A stretch of 64,000 bases of DNA, taken from assembly GCF_022819085.1 (NCBI RefSeq), contig NZ_JALHAG010000001.1:889395-953394 (forward strand). The letters are read 5' to 3'. The notes beneath the pieces are model-generated. The model ran no database searches, was not told where the DNA came from, and was given only the letters and a program-made list of their open reading frames with translations. Positions 41,919-51,534 of the stretch are shown piece after piece. The position numbers were made by a program, and so were the translations under genes. Numbering within the stretch: the stretch's first letter is position 1; each line of letters starts with the position of its first letter. This DNA comes from Planococcus ruber (GTDB lineage: Bacteria > Bacillota > Bacilli > Bacillales_A > Planococcaceae).

Positions 41919-43364
41919 ATGAGCAATCAACCATTCAATGATTTTCAACTAAGTGAACCGATTTTGCGGGCCCTTGAAGGCCTTGGCTATAAGAGCCCGA
42001 CAGAAGTACAGGAAAAAGTGATGCCGGCTGCACTAAAGAAGACGGATGTCGCGGTAAAATCGCAAACCGGGAGCGGAAAAACTGCGGCATTCGGCATACC
42101 GATCTGTGAACTTGTGGATTGGGAAGAAAATAAGCCGCAAGCATTGATTTTGACGCCTACACGCGAATTGGCCGACCAAGTAAAAGAAGATATTACCAAC
42201 ATTGGGCGCTTTAAACGCATAAAAGCAGCTGCAGTTTACGGCAAACAGCCTTTCGCGTACCAGCAAGCCGAATTGAAGCAGAAATGCCATGTGGTGGTAG
42301 GGACGCCGGGCCGTGTACTCGATCATATTGAACGGGGAACGATCGACTTGAGCCGCATCGCTTATTTGGTTCTGGACGAAGCGGATGAAATGTTGAATAT
42401 GGGCTTTATCGAGCAAGTGGAAGCCATCATCAACAAATTGCCGAAAGAACGGACGACCATGCTGTTTTCTGCGACATTGCCGGAAAACGTTGAAAAACTG
42501 CAGCAAAAATACATGAACATTCCGGAGCATATCGAAATCGCTTCGACACAGACGTTGACGGATCAGATTGAGCATTTACTTTATGTGGTCGATGAAAAAA
42601 GGAAGTTTTCACTTCTGCGGGACGTTACAATTATCGAAAATCCAGACAGCTGCATCATCTTTTGCCGGACAAAAGACAATGTGGATTTCGTCATGGATCA
42701 GCTTGAAAAGCATTACTATACATGCGATAAATTGCACGGAGGAATGGTGCAGGAAGACCGTTTTGAAGTGATGAATGATTTTAAACGCGGAGAATTCCGC
42801 TATTTGATAGCGACGGATGTAGCGGCTCGGGGAATCGATATCGACAGTATCACCCATGTCATCAACTACGATCTTCCGTTAGAAAAAGAAAGCTATGTTC
42901 ACCGTGCCGGAAGAACGGGCCGCGCCGGCAAGACCGGAAAAGCGATTACGTTTGCAACGCCTTACGAAGATAAGTTTTTACATGAAATTGAATCCTATAT
43001 CGGATTTGAGCTGGATCGGCATGATGCGCCGTCTCAGGAAAGAGTAGCGCAGGCAGAGACAGCATTCACTGAAAAAATGGAAAGCCGGCCAAAGCTCAAG
43101 AAAAACAAAAACGAATTGGTCAACAAAGACATCATGAAGTTATATTTCAACGGCGGCAAGAAAAAGAAACTGCGTGCTTTTGATTTTGTCGGAACCTTAA
43201 CAAGCATTCCGGGGATGACGGCAGAAGACATCGGAATCATTAAGATCCAGGATACGGTAACCTATATTGACATCTTAAACGGCAAAGGCCCGATGGTGCT
43301 TAAAGCGATGAAAGAGAAGACGGTCAAAGGCAAGACATTGAAGGTCCATAAAGCCAATAAATAA
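41919..43364 (+). CDS. dbpA: DEAD-box ATP-dependent RNA helicase DbpA
   Basis: 481 residues. Motifs: Q motif ([17 protein letters not shown]), [13 protein letters not shown], Ia PTRELADQ, Ib [51 protein letters not shown]. The C-terminal DbpA RNA-binding domain ([20 protein letters not shown] ... [12 protein letters not shown]) binds hairpin 92 of 23S rRNA in the Bacillus (YxiN) and E. coli homologues, implying late 50S assembly. Length matches YxiN. Ribosome site AAAGGAG. Monocistronic. Confidence 0.95.
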   Translation: MSNQPFNDFQLSEPILRALEGLGYKSPTEVQEKVMPAALKKTDVAVKSQTGSGKTAAFGIPICELVDWEENKPQALILTPTRELADQVKEDITNIGRFKRIKAAAVYGKQPFAYQQAELKQKCHVVVGTPGRVLDHIERGTIDLSRIAYLVLDEADEMLNMGFIEQVEAIINKLPKERTTMLFSATLPENVEKLQQKYMNIPEHIEIASTQTLTDQIEHLLYVVDEKRKFSLLRDVTIIENPDSCIIFCRTKDNVDFVMDQLEKHYYTCDKLHGGMVQEDRFEVMNDFKRGEFRYLIATDVAARGIDIDSITHVINYDLPLEKESYVHRAGRTGRAGKTGKAITFATPYEDKFLHEIESYIGFELDRHDAPSQERVAQAETAFTEKMESRPKLKKNKNELVNKDIMKLYFNGGKKKKLRAFDFVGTLTSIPGMTAEDIGIIKIQDTVTYIDILNGKGPMVLKAMKEKTVKGKTLKVHKANK

Positions 43365-43371
43365 TGTGCTC

Positions 43372-43407
43372 AAAAAGCGGTTCTGTTGATACAGAGCCGC
43401 TTTTTTC
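43372..43407 (+). terminator. Terminator of dbpA
   Basis: AAAAAGCGGTTCTGT pairs with ACAGAGCCGCTTTTTT across TGAT (one mismatch). Confidence 0.88.
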
Positions 43408-43501
43408 TTATGGAAAAAAGAAAGGATACGGATTGTTTTGAATATTCAGAGGTACTTTTGTCACAAAAAAGAACCCAATTGTAATAAAATGACCTATTGA
43501 A

Positions 43502-43518
43502 TGTTACACAATTGTAAT
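43502..43518 (+). promoter_or_regulatory. WalR (YycF) binding site
   Basis: TGTTAC-ACAAT-TGTAAT fits the WalR direct repeat TGTWAH-N5-TGTWAH at every specified position. It lies 52 bases before the LysM-3D gene, and a further TGTAAT half-site lies near 43480. Confidence 0.7.
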
Positions 43519-43569
43519 GTTTAAGTGCTATTTTAATTGTACTGCTAAAACAAAGAAGGAGAGAACAGC

Positions 43570-44136
43570 TTGAAAAAACTACTAATAGTATTGAGTTTTG
43601 CACTGGTTTTGTTCCTTGGCATGTCGCTTGAGAGCTCAGCAGCATCATCTACCTATACGGTTAAAAGTGGAGACACATTATATAAAATAGCAAAAACACA
43701 AAAGGTATCTGTCGCAAATTTAAAGTCATGGAATAACTTGAAATCTAATACGATCCATCCGAAACAAAAGCTGAAACTGGTAAAGTCTGCAGCGAAAACT
43801 GCATCTAAGACAAAAACGCCTTCGCGTTCTACTTCAGGTTCAGTGGTGAAAGAATTCACAGTTTCTGCATCTGCTTATACAGCATCATGCAAAGGCTGCT
43901 CAGGAATTACAAGAACCGGATTGAACTTAAAGAAAAACCCAGGCCTTAAAGTCATTGCCGTAGATCCAAAAGTGATCAAACTTGGGACGAAAGTGTATGT
44001 TGAAGGCTACGGCTACGCTGTTGCTGGTGACACTGGAAGTGCTATCAAAGGCAATAAAATCGATGTTTTTATGCCATCGAAAAGCAATGCCCTTAAATGG
44101 GGACGCAAAAACGTAAAAATTAAGATTCTTAAGTAA
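43570..44136 (+). CDS. Secreted LysM-3D domain cell-wall protein (YocH-like)
   Basis: 188 residues. Signal peptide ends at ESSAAS (about residue 26). One LysM peptidoglycan-binding domain follows (YTVKSGDTLYKIAKTQKVSV + ...NTIHPKQKLKL, residues 29-74), then a Thr/Ser/Lys linker and a C-terminal 3D domain (VSASAYTASCKGCSGITRTG, VIAVDPKVIKLGTKVYVEGY, GNKIDVFM) with the three conserved Asp of the double-psi barrel. This is the layout of YocH and related muralytic enzymes of the WalRK regulon, and the WalR box upstream supports that. TTG start 43570 follows AAGGAGAG. Confidence 0.92.
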   Translation: MKKLLIVLSFALVLFLGMSLESSAASSTYTVKSGDTLYKIAKTQKVSVANLKSWNNLKSNTIHPKQKLKLVKSAAKTASKTKTPSRSTSGSVVKEFTVSASAYTASCKGCSGITRTGLNLKKNPGLKVIAVDPKVIKLGTKVYVEGYGYAVAGDTGSAIKGNKIDVFMPSKSNALKWGRKNVKIKILK

Positions 44137-44152
44137 ATGAACAATGACATAG

Positions 44153-44198
44153 AAGCGCTGATTCAATCGACTAAAGATTGATTCAGCGCTTTTTTTTG
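44153..44198 (+). terminator. Terminator of the LysM-3D gene
   Basis: AGCGCTGATTCAATC pairs with GATTGATTCAGCGCT (one mismatch), followed by eight T. Confidence 0.9.
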
Positions 44199-44411
44199 CA
44201 TCTATTTGGATAGCGTGTGGTTTATTTGTTTTCAAGAATGGGAAAGAGGGAAAGTTAGAACTGATTCGCATCTAGAAAGAAAAGGAAAATAAATTATTTT
44301 TCAGAATTTAAAAAGCTTATTTCTAGTGTTTTTTCACGATAAGTCGTATAGTATTTGTATAATAAAAATATAATTTATACAGGACATTTGAAGCGGAATG
44401 GGGTCATATAG

Positions 44412-45938
44412 ATGAGAGAACGCATAGCAGTAGTAGGAGCAGGGCCGGGCGGATTGGCAGCAGCCATGCTATTGGCAGGCAAAGGCTACAAAGTAGACGT
44501 CTACGAAAAAAATGAAAAAGTCGGAGGGCGCAATGCCGAGTTGAAGTTAGGAGATTTCACTTTTGACACGGGACCGACTTTTTTGAGCATGCTGCATATC
44601 GTTGAAGAATTGTTTGAGGCTACCGGACGCAAGTTGACCGATTACATGGAAGCAATTGAACTGGATCCGATGTATGAATTGATATTTGAAGACCAGAGTT
44701 TGGTCATGACGCGGAATCATAAAGAAATGAGAGCGCAAATTGATGAGAACTTCAAAGGCAATGGAGAAGGCTATGAACGGTTTATGAAGGAAACCGGGAA
44801 AAAATTAGAAGCACTGTCGCCGATTCTCCAATCACGAATGGATAAATTCATCCATATGATGCAGCCGAAAGTGATTAAAGCATTGCCTGAACTTGAGGTT
44901 AACAAGACGCTTTATCAAGTGCTGTCGCGGTATTTTAAAGATGAGCGGCTGAAGATGGCTTTTGCATTCCAATCCAAGTATCTAGGAATGTCTCCGTGGG
45001 AATGTCCGGGCGCTTTTTCGATTCTTTCTTATATGGAACATGCATACGGCATCTTCCATCCGATCGGCGGCGTAAACCAACTTTCTCAAGCGATGGCGAA
45101 AGTGGTGGAAGAGTTAGGCGGGAAAATCCATACTGGCCGAGGGGTCAAAAAACTATGGATTGAAAATCGGGCCGTGAAAGGTTTGGATCTCGAAGACGGA
45201 ACACGCATCGAGGCGGATGAAGTCGTCATCAATGGAGATTTTGCCCATGTGATGAATCACCTGGTCGAGCCCGGCATTCTCAAAAAATACACGCCGGAAA
45301 AATTGGAGAAAAAGAAATATTCTTGTTCGACGTTTATGATCTACCTGGGGCTTGATAAGAAATATGACTTGTCGCACCATACCATCGTCTTTTCGAAGGA
45401 CTATAAGAAAAATGTAGAGGAAATAACCAATTCCCGCATCCTTTCTGAAGATCCTTCCATTTACATCCAGAATGCCAGTGTAACCGATCCGACGCTTGCG
45501 CCGGAAGGCAAATCGGCTTTATATATTCTTGCTCCTGTTCCAAACAATTTTAGCGATATCGGCTGGGAAAATGAGCAGGAAGCTTTCCGGGATCTGGTGC
45601 TCGACATCATAGAAGAAAAAACGCAATTCAAAGGGCTGCGCGACCATATCGAAGTAGAAAAATTGCTGACTCCTTTTGGCTGGGAGCAGGATTATTCGGT
45701 GTATAAAGGGGCGACCTTTAATTTAGGCCACCAATTGACCCAAATGATGGTTTTCCGTCCTCACAATAAATTTGAAGAATTGGATAATTGCTGGCTTGTC
45801 GGCGGAGGCACCCATCCCGGAAGCGGGCTTCCGACCATTCTTGAATCTGCCCGTATTTCGACCAATGGCATCCTGGAACAGCATGGAAGAAAAACGCTTC
45901 CGGTCTCTCCGCTTCCTGCATTGGAGGGATTTGCATGA
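44412..45938 (+). CDS. CrtI/CrtN-family carotenoid desaturase or oxidase, first of three
   Basis: 508 residues. FAD dinucleotide fold at the N-terminus (AVVGAGPGGLAAAMLL), the family block FKDERLKMAFAFQSKYLGMS, and the C-terminal flavin signature WLVGGGTHPGSGLPTILESA. It belongs to the phytoene-desaturase-like family. Of the three paralogues here it resembles CrtN or CrtP of staphylococci least clearly, so it may be the third enzyme (CrtNc-like oxidase) or a second desaturase. First gene of the plus-strand carotenoid operon; its stop overlaps the next start by ATGA. The upstream 44200-44400 stretch is AT-rich, with possible TATAGT/TATAAT -10 boxes but no good -35. Confidence 0.85.
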   Translation: MRERIAVVGAGPGGLAAAMLLAGKGYKVDVYEKNEKVGGRNAELKLGDFTFDTGPTFLSMLHIVEELFEATGRKLTDYMEAIELDPMYELIFEDQSLVMTRNHKEMRAQIDENFKGNGEGYERFMKETGKKLEALSPILQSRMDKFIHMMQPKVIKALPELEVNKTLYQVLSRYFKDERLKMAFAFQSKYLGMSPWECPGAFSILSYMEHAYGIFHPIGGVNQLSQAMAKVVEELGGKIHTGRGVKKLWIENRAVKGLDLEDGTRIEADEVVINGDFAHVMNHLVEPGILKKYTPEKLEKKKYSCSTFMIYLGLDKKYDLSHHTIVFSKDYKKNVEEITNSRILSEDPSIYIQNASVTDPTLAPEGKSALYILAPVPNNFSDIGWENEQEAFRDLVLDIIEEKTQFKGLRDHIEVEKLLTPFGWEQDYSVYKGATFNLGHQLTQMMVFRPHNKFEELDNCWLVGGGTHPGSGLPTILESARISTNGILEQHGRKTLPVSPLPALEGFA

Positions 45939-47392
45939 ACATCGCAATCATCGGCGGAGGCGTAGGAGGTTTAATGGGAGCGTTATACCTGACAAAGCAA
46001 GGGCATGATGTCACCATTTATGAAAAGGACAGCCAATTAGGCGGACGCCTTCGCTTTGTTGAAAAAGACGGCTATCGAATTGATGAAGGGCCGACCATCG
46101 TTCTGCTTCCTGAAATGTTTCAGGAATTATTAGGGGAAGCCGGGATATCGAAAGAGCGATACGAGCTGCTGCTTTGCGATCCTCTTTACACGATCCGTTT
46201 TCCGGACGGGAAAGTCTACACGAAATACCCGGATATTCAACGGCAAGCCGAAGAAGTGGAACGCGAATTCCCTGGTGAAAAAGAAGGATTTCTGCGATTT
46301 ATGGCAGAAGGGCGGGAACGCTTCGAAATCGGCAAGTCTGCCTTCCTTGAACATTCTTTTGTAAAGAAATCGGATTTTTGGACTCCGGGCAACGTCAAGA
46401 ATCTGTTGAAGCTGAAACCCCAGCAATCGGTGAAGAAACTGATGTCCAATTATTTCCGGGATGAGCGGCTCCAATTAGCTTATACGCTGCAGGCGCTTTA
46501 TATCGGGGGAAATCCTTTCAACGCACCCGCAATGTATTCGCTCGTGCCGTTCAGTGAGCATGAACACGGCGTGCATTATTTAAAAGGCGGATATGGAAGC
46601 CTTATTCCGCTTTTGGAGCAGGAATTAAGGAGCCGCCCGAATCTAAAGATACATACGGGCGTGCCGGTTGATCATATTGCCATTGAGCAAGATAAAGTCA
46701 AAGGAATCGAAACAAAAGAAGGATTTAAAGGCTTCGATGCCGTAATCTATAATGGAGACTTCCCGTCCATTCGAGAAGTTTTGCCGCAAACGAAAAAAAA
46801 GGAATTTACCCCTTCTTCAGGGTGTGTCCTGCTTTATTTTGGTTTGGACCGTGTTTATCAACAGGCGAATGTCCATCAGTTTTTCATTGGAAAAAGTTAC
46901 ACCGATCATATGAAACAGGTGTTTTCAGATAAAAAATTGCCTGACGATCCGGCTTTCTACACCTTCCATCCCTCCATCATCGATGATTCGCTTGCGCCGG
47001 AAGGAAAAGGCGTTATGTATGTATTGATTCCAGTCCCTGCAGGCACGGATATTCAATGGGCAGATGAAAAAGAATGGATTGACGGCGTTATTGACCGCAT
47101 GGAAGAACTGGCATTCCCAGGGTTTAAAGAAGCCGTGGAATGGATGGAAGTGCGTACGCCTACTGATGCCGAGGCTTTTGGACTGTTTCAGGGAGGCAGT
47201 TTTGGAATCGGGCCGACCCTGTTTCAATCAGGGGTTTTCCGCCCGCAAGTCAAGCCTTTTAAAACCGGAGGGCTTTATGCAGTCGGGGCTTCGGTCCACC
47301 CAGGGGGAGGCATTCCAATTGTTATGCAAGGAGCAAAACTACTCGCTGAACAAGTCCAACGGGATTTAACGAGTGAAGGGAGCGATTCATAA
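45935..47392 (+). CDS. crtN: Dehydrosqualene (4,4'-diapophytoene) desaturase
   Basis: 485 residues. NAD/FAD fold IAIIGGGVGGLMGALYLTKQ, then DEGPTIVLLPEMFQELL, and C-terminal YAVGASVHPGGGIPIVMQGA. The DxGPTIVxLP segment and the block around KSAFLEHSFVKKSDFW parallel staphylococcal CrtN (compare its YFLERTYRKPSDF), which introduces three to four double bonds into 4,4'-diapophytoene. Placed directly before crtM and overlapping both neighbours (ATGA with the upstream gene, TAATG with crtM), as expected for the desaturase-synthase pair. Exact product (diaponeurosporene or diapolycopene) cannot be read from sequence. Confidence 0.82.
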   Translation: MNIAIIGGGVGGLMGALYLTKQGHDVTIYEKDSQLGGRLRFVEKDGYRIDEGPTIVLLPEMFQELLGEAGISKERYELLLCDPLYTIRFPDGKVYTKYPDIQRQAEEVEREFPGEKEGFLRFMAEGRERFEIGKSAFLEHSFVKKSDFWTPGNVKNLLKLKPQQSVKKLMSNYFRDERLQLAYTLQALYIGGNPFNAPAMYSLVPFSEHEHGVHYLKGGYGSLIPLLEQELRSRPNLKIHTGVPVDHIAIEQDKVKGIETKEGFKGFDAVIYNGDFPSIREVLPQTKKKEFTPSSGCVLLYFGLDRVYQQANVHQFFIGKSYTDHMKQVFSDKKLPDDPAFYTFHPSIIDDSLAPEGKGVMYVLIPVPAGTDIQWADEKEWIDGVIDRMEELAFPGFKEAVEWMEVRTPTDAEAFGLFQGGSFGIGPTLFQSGVFRPQVKPFKTGGLYAVGASVHPGGGIPIVMQGAKLLAEQVQRDLTSEGSDS

Positions 47393-48222
47393 TGGATGTA
47401 AAAGAAGCCTATCTTTATTGTGAAGAAGTGATTGCAGCAAACTCCAAAAGTTTTTACCGCACATTTTCTTTATTGCCGAAAGCGAAGAAGAAAGCGGTTT
47501 GGGGCGTGTATACATTTTGCCGGACTGTCGATGATATCGTAGATGAAGGGGATAATCCGGCAGTAGAGCTGGAAAACTTCAAGCAGGAGTTCCATGAGTT
47601 CCTGCGAGGCAATTTTGACGCGGAAAATCCGATGTGGGTCGCTTTAGCGGATGTTTTTGACCGTTATGACATGGAGGCTGAGCCGTTTCATGCCTTGATC
47701 AAAGGCCAGGAAATGGACTTGACCATCAAACGCTATTATACCGTAGAAGAATTATTGACTTACAGCTATCACGTAGCCAGCACGGTCGGTTTGATGCTTT
47801 TGCCGATTCTTGCGCCGAACAAAACCCAGGTGCTTCGCGAAGGGGCGATTGCTTTGGGACATGCGATGCAAATTACGAATATTTTACGGGACATCGGGGA
47901 AGACTTAAAGATCGGCCGGATTTACCTGCCGAGTGAAGTGATGCAAAAAAATGGATTTGATGAAGAGGAACTGTATGCCGGTACTGTTAGTCCTGAATTT
48001 ATCGCAATGTGGGAAGAAATGGCCGAACTGGCTGAACATTACTACCGTTCCGCTTTCGAAACCATCCATGAATATCCGATGGACGCCAGAATTCCTGTAA
48101 AAGGGGCCGGGCTTGTGTATAAAGAAATTCTTACTACTATCCGCGCGAAACACTACAATGTCTTCCATGAAAAGCATTTTGTGCCGGATGAATCGAAGAA
48201 AGCGATTCTTGCTTGTCTGTAA
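47392..48222 (+). CDS. crtM: Dehydrosqualene synthase (squalene/phytoene synthase family)
   Basis: 276 residues. It condenses two farnesyl diphosphates head-to-head to 4,4'-diapophytoene, the C30 entry step. First Asp-rich motif FCRTVDDIVDEGD, second motif ITNILRDIGEDLKIGRIYLP, plus SKSFYRTFSLLP at the N-terminus and the YSYHVASTVGLML region. Length and the two-desaturase neighbourhood fit CrtM of C30 pathways rather than C40 CrtB. Last gene of the operon; a perfect bidirectional hairpin follows. Confidence 0.92.
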   Translation: MDVKEAYLYCEEVIAANSKSFYRTFSLLPKAKKKAVWGVYTFCRTVDDIVDEGDNPAVELENFKQEFHEFLRGNFDAENPMWVALADVFDRYDMEAEPFHALIKGQEMDLTIKRYYTVEELLTYSYHVASTVGLMLLPILAPNKTQVLREGAIALGHAMQITNILRDIGEDLKIGRIYLPSEVMQKNGFDEEELYAGTVSPEFIAMWEEMAELAEHYYRSAFETIHEYPMDARIPVKGAGLVYKEILTTIRAKHYNVFHEKHFVPDESKKAILACL

Positions 48223-48237
48223 TCAAATGCCGCGAAT

Positions 48238-48279
48238 AAAAAGGCGCAGGGAAATGGTCCATTTCCCTGCGCCTTTTTT
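48238..48279. terminator. Bidirectional terminator between the two carotenoid operons
   Basis: The core GGCGCAGGGAAATGG-T-CCATTTCCCTGCGCC is a 15-bp perfect stem flanked by A-run and T-run. Confidence 0.93.
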
Positions 48280-48281
48280 GT

Positions 48282-49757
48282 TTACTTGTATTTTTTGATA
48301 AGCCGTTTGGCTAAATTCTGGCCGCTCATTGTCACCATAGGAGACCCGCCGCCTGGATGGGTGCTGCCGCCGATAAAATACAGGTCTTTGATGTCGCTGC
48401 TGGCATTGGAAGGCCGAAGGAAAGCATCTTTTTTGCGATGCGAAGAAGGGCCGTACAATGCCCCTTGATACGCTCCAAACTTTTCCTGGATATAGGAAGA
48501 GGTAAAGACTTTGTCTTCGATCAGCGAGCTTCTCACATCGATTCCGTAGCGTTCCAAATAATCGTAGATTTTTTCTTTGTATCGTTCCGGATCAATTTGA
48601 AGCTTGCCGTTATCATCAAGTGCAGGAGCGTTGACCAGAATGAAGAGATTATCGCCATCCGGTGAGATGGCCGGGTCGGTATAGGAAGAGTTGCTGATAT
48701 AGATGGTGGGCTCTTCGCTATAATCTTTCAGCGCAAATAATTCATGGAATTCTTTCTCGTAATCGTTTGAGAAAAAGACATTGTGATGCTTTAAGCCGTC
48801 TAAACGTTTATTCAATGCGGCTGTGATGACAAAGGCAGAGATGGAAGGTTCGAACCGGCTGATTTTAGCATCTTTAAAAGAAGGGCGGTGTTCTTCACCG
48901 ACCAGTTTTGGAAAAGCGGACAGCAGATCTCCATTTAGAATGACGAGATCCGCTTCCAATTTAGAGCCGTCGGCCAATTCAACGCCCACTGCCTTTTTGT
49001 CTTTAACCAGAATTTTTGAAACCTCTGTATTTTTCCGCAGAACCGCGCCTTGTTTCTCTGCGGCTGCTGCAAAACCGTTGGCGATTGTAACGTTGCCTCC
49101 TTTGGCATAGAAAACCCCCTGCACCAGTTCAAGATAAGCGATCATGGAAAATGTTGCCGGTGCTTTAAATGGGGAAGAACCGATATAAGTCGCGTACCGG
49201 TCGAGCGCTTGGAGAAACTGTGGGCTTGAAAAATAGCGTGAAAAGAAATGATGCATATTTTCCAATGGCCGTACCTTAAAAAGAGATTTCCCTAAAGAAG
49301 GCGAAAGGTAATCCGTCCATGATTGGAAAATGGAAGGGAAAAAATAGCGTTCGGACATTTCGTATAAGCGGCTCACTTCTTTGATGAACTCGGGATAGCG
49401 CCTGGCATCTTTTTCAGAAAAAGCCTGCAGCTGGCGGATCATTTCACTGGCGTCCGAGCTGAAATCGATCTGTGTGCCGTCTGGAAAATGATTTCGTGTG
49501 TGCATTTTCACAGGGAGCAGTTCGAAATAATCTTCAGCCGATTCACCGGTTTGTTCGATGATGTCTCGAAAGACTTGGGGCATGGTGATGGTATTGGGCC
49601 CGAAATCGAAATGATGGCTGCCTAATTTCACCGGCATGAGTTTTCCGCCAAAATGGCTATTTTTTTCGATCAATTGAACATTGAATCCGGCATGGGCAAG
49701 CGTGACTGCGGCAGACAAGCCGCCGAGCCCGGCTCCGATGATGATTGCGTTTTTCAT
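48282..49757 (-). CDS. crtP: Diapocarotenoid oxidase (CrtP/CrtNb-like)
   Basis: 491 residues. FAD fold AIIIGAGLGGLSAAVTLAHA, then FDFGPNTITMPQVF. The central block YATYIGSSPFKAPATFSMIA parallels CrtP of S. aureus (YVGSSSYDAPAVLSM), and the end is LYFIGGSTHPGGGSPMVTMS. CrtP/CrtNb enzymes oxidise the terminal methyl of diaponeurosporene or diapolycopene to the aldehyde, which is later made to the acid for glycosylation. Start ATG 49757 overlaps the glycosyltransferase stop (ATGA). Last gene of the minus-strand operon. A dedicated aldehyde dehydrogenase is not in the cluster. Confidence 0.82.
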   Translation of the reverse strand: MKNAIIIGAGLGGLSAAVTLAHAGFNVQLIEKNSHFGGKLMPVKLGSHHFDFGPNTITMPQVFRDIIEQTGESAEDYFELLPVKMHTRNHFPDGTQIDFSSDASEMIRQLQAFSEKDARRYPEFIKEVSRLYEMSERYFFPSIFQSWTDYLSPSLGKSLFKVRPLENMHHFFSRYFSSPQFLQALDRYATYIGSSPFKAPATFSMIAYLELVQGVFYAKGGNVTIANGFAAAAEKQGAVLRKNTEVSKILVKDKKAVGVELADGSKLEADLVILNGDLLSAFPKLVGEEHRPSFKDAKISRFEPSISAFVITAALNKRLDGLKHHNVFFSNDYEKEFHELFALKDYSEEPTIYISNSSYTDPAISPDGDNLFILVNAPALDDNGKLQIDPERYKEKIYDYLERYGIDVRSSLIEDKVFTSSYIQEKFGAYQGALYGPSSHRKKDAFLRPSNASSDIKDLYFIGGSTHPGGGSPMVTMSGQNLAKRLIKKYK

Positions 49758-50857
49758 GAATATTGCCTGCCTTTCCAAGAGTAAGTCTTTTTCCGCCAGG
49801 ATTTCCACATGGCGGCGAGCAGTACAGCGATCATTGCTGCGGCTTGAAAAGGCATGAGGAAGGCGAGAAGAACTCGCTGCTGCGTCTTAAGCAGGACATA
49901 GCCTTGCTGCAGCACGGTCAGCAAGTAGGGGAGGATCAAGAGAACTTCGCCTTTAGCTAAACCGAAGACCGCTAAAAATAAAGGAGCCATATAAAATAGC
50001 GCATAGAAAACAGTCAGGCCGCAAGCGATAAGCGGGGACTTGCCGATTCCGGTATAGCTGTTTTTGAGAAAGCCTTCCCACACTTCGCTGTTTTTTTCGT
50101 ACATGCGGCAACGAACCGATTTGGTGATATTTGCCAACAGCATTTTGCGGCCGGAAGCTTTGATCTTTCTGGCGATATGTACGTCTTCTACAAGGGAGCC
50201 GCGTACAGCAGCATGTCCGCCAATCTCATCATAGCTCTTTCGCTCGAACATCATCCACATTCCATTTGCGGCAGTAGCTGCCGGCATTTTCGTATAATTG
50301 GCCAGTGCGACCGGCAAGTGGAAAAACACCACAAAATGAAGCATCGGCACCATCAGTTTGCTGAGCAGCGGAGGCACATCAAAGGCAGGGAAGCCGGAAA
50401 GCAAAGCTGCCTTTTTTTGCTGCATTAAAGAAAGGGTCTGCCCGACGCTTGAAGGATGGAAGCGGATGTCCGCATCGGCAAACAGCAAATAATCGCCGTG
50501 CGCCGCTTGCTGCAGCTGATGGCACGCATGGACTTTCCCGACCCACCCATCCGGCAGTTCTTTTCCTTGGATGATGTGAAAGCGGGAGTCCTCAGCGATT
50601 TCCTGCTCCAGCAATTCCTGTGTCCGGTCGGTGGATTGATCGTTCAGCACGATCAGTTCCACGTGCGGATAGCTCAAAGCTTTCATCGAAGCGATAATGG
50701 TCTTGACATTCCGTTCTTCGTTTCGCATCGGAACCAACACCGAAACCAACGGCTTTTCTTTGATGGAAAAGACCATCGGCAGCGATGGGAGGAACAGGCT
50801 GTTGAAGATGGTCCAAAGCAAAAAACAGGAAAGGAGAATTATATAGAGGATGAGCAT
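49754..50857 (-). CDS. Family 2 glycosyltransferase of carotenoid pathway (CrtQ-like)
   Basis: 367 residues. N-terminal membrane helix, then a GT2 domain: VSVLVPMRNEERNVKTIIAS, ELIVLNDQSTDRTQELL, LLFADADIRFHP (DxD metal site), GSLVEDVHIARKIKASGRKM (catalytic ED). Two or three C-terminal membrane helices follow. Layout matches CrtQ, which glucosylates diaponeurosporenoate. Start ATG 50857 chosen because AGGAGG lies 8 bases upstream; a GTG at 50860 is the alternative. It overlaps genes on both sides. The substrate here is likely a carboxyl or hydroxyl of the diapocarotenoid. Confidence 0.85.
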   Translation of the reverse strand: MLILYIILLSCFLLWTIFNSLFLPSLPMVFSIKEKPLVSVLVPMRNEERNVKTIIASMKALSYPHVELIVLNDQSTDRTQELLEQEIAEDSRFHIIQGKELPDGWVGKVHACHQLQQAAHGDYLLFADADIRFHPSSVGQTLSLMQQKKAALLSGFPAFDVPPLLSKLMVPMLHFVVFFHLPVALANYTKMPAATAANGMWMMFERKSYDEIGGHAAVRGSLVEDVHIARKIKASGRKMLLANITKSVRCRMYEKNSEVWEGFLKNSYTGIGKSPLIACGLTVFYALFYMAPLFLAVFGLAKGEVLLILPYLLTVLQQGYVLLKTQQRVLLAFLMPFQAAAMIAVLLAAMWKSWRKKTYSWKGRQYS

Positions 50858-51534
50858 CACCGGTTCCTCCTCTTGCGGAGTTCTTGAAAAGCTTCTGTCT
50901 GTTCAGCGACAACGAAACCCTTTAATTCATCCAGCTGTTCTGTACAAAAAGCTTCTAAAAAAGCGGTTTTTCCTTTCCTTTTGCTGCCTGAAATATCTTG
51001 GAAGTAAAATTCCTTTTTTTGGTCGATCCAGACCTCCGGTTTTCTTTCATGGCGAAACGAATAGTAAAGGCTGACGGGGATGATCGGAATGTCCGGGCAG
51101 CGCTCCAGCAGATAGATGACCCCGCTATGAAAAGTCAGCGGACGGCTTTCCTGATGAAATTCATCGCCTTGCGGAAATAACACCACCGATTTCCCTTCCT
51201 TTAGCAGCTGCTCGGTATATTCAAGTGAAGCCATGATGTCTTTCGGTTTTTTTCGATTGATTGAAAAGGCGCCGAGAAAACGGAAATACGGATAGCGTAT
51301 CAATCCGCTTTCATGCATCATCATGTGGATATCGTGCTTCCAGAAATATTTGTTCAAATAAAAGAAAATCAGGCCATCCCACCAGGAACTGTGATTGGCG
51401 ATGAAGATGACCGGCTTTTTTGGCGGGGCCTCGATGCCCCGTCCAAAAAGATTGGAAAAAGAAGAACGGAGCAACGGCCTCAAATACGAATCAAAGGCGA
51501 GCTCAAATGATTTTTTCTTTTTCGCTTTAATCAT
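50857..51534 (-). CDS. PlsC-type acyltransferase, probably for glycosyl carotenoid
   Basis: 225 residues of the 1-acylglycerol-3-phosphate acyltransferase (LPLAT) fold. HX4D catalytic box in IFIANHSSWWDGLIFFYLN, and VVLFPQGDEFHQ in place of FPEGTRS. No clear membrane span. Start ATG 51534 has GGAGG 5 bases upstream and overlaps the cruF stop (ATGA). Between a CruF-like gene and a glycosyltransferase, it most likely adds the fatty acyl chain to the sugar of the carotenoid, a role held in S. aureus by the unrelated CrtO. A general phospholipid role is the alternative. Confidence 0.83.
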   Translation of the reverse strand: MIKAKKKKSFELAFDSYLRPLLRSSFSNLFGRGIEAPPKKPVIFIANHSSWWDGLIFFYLNKYFWKHDIHMMMHESGLIRYPYFRFLGAFSINRKKPKDIMASLEYTEQLLKEGKSVVLFPQGDEFHQESRPLTFHSGVIYLLERCPDIPIIPVSLYYSFRHERKPEVWIDQKKEFYFQDISGSKRKGKTAFLEAFCTEQLDELKGFVVAEQTEAFQELRKRRNR

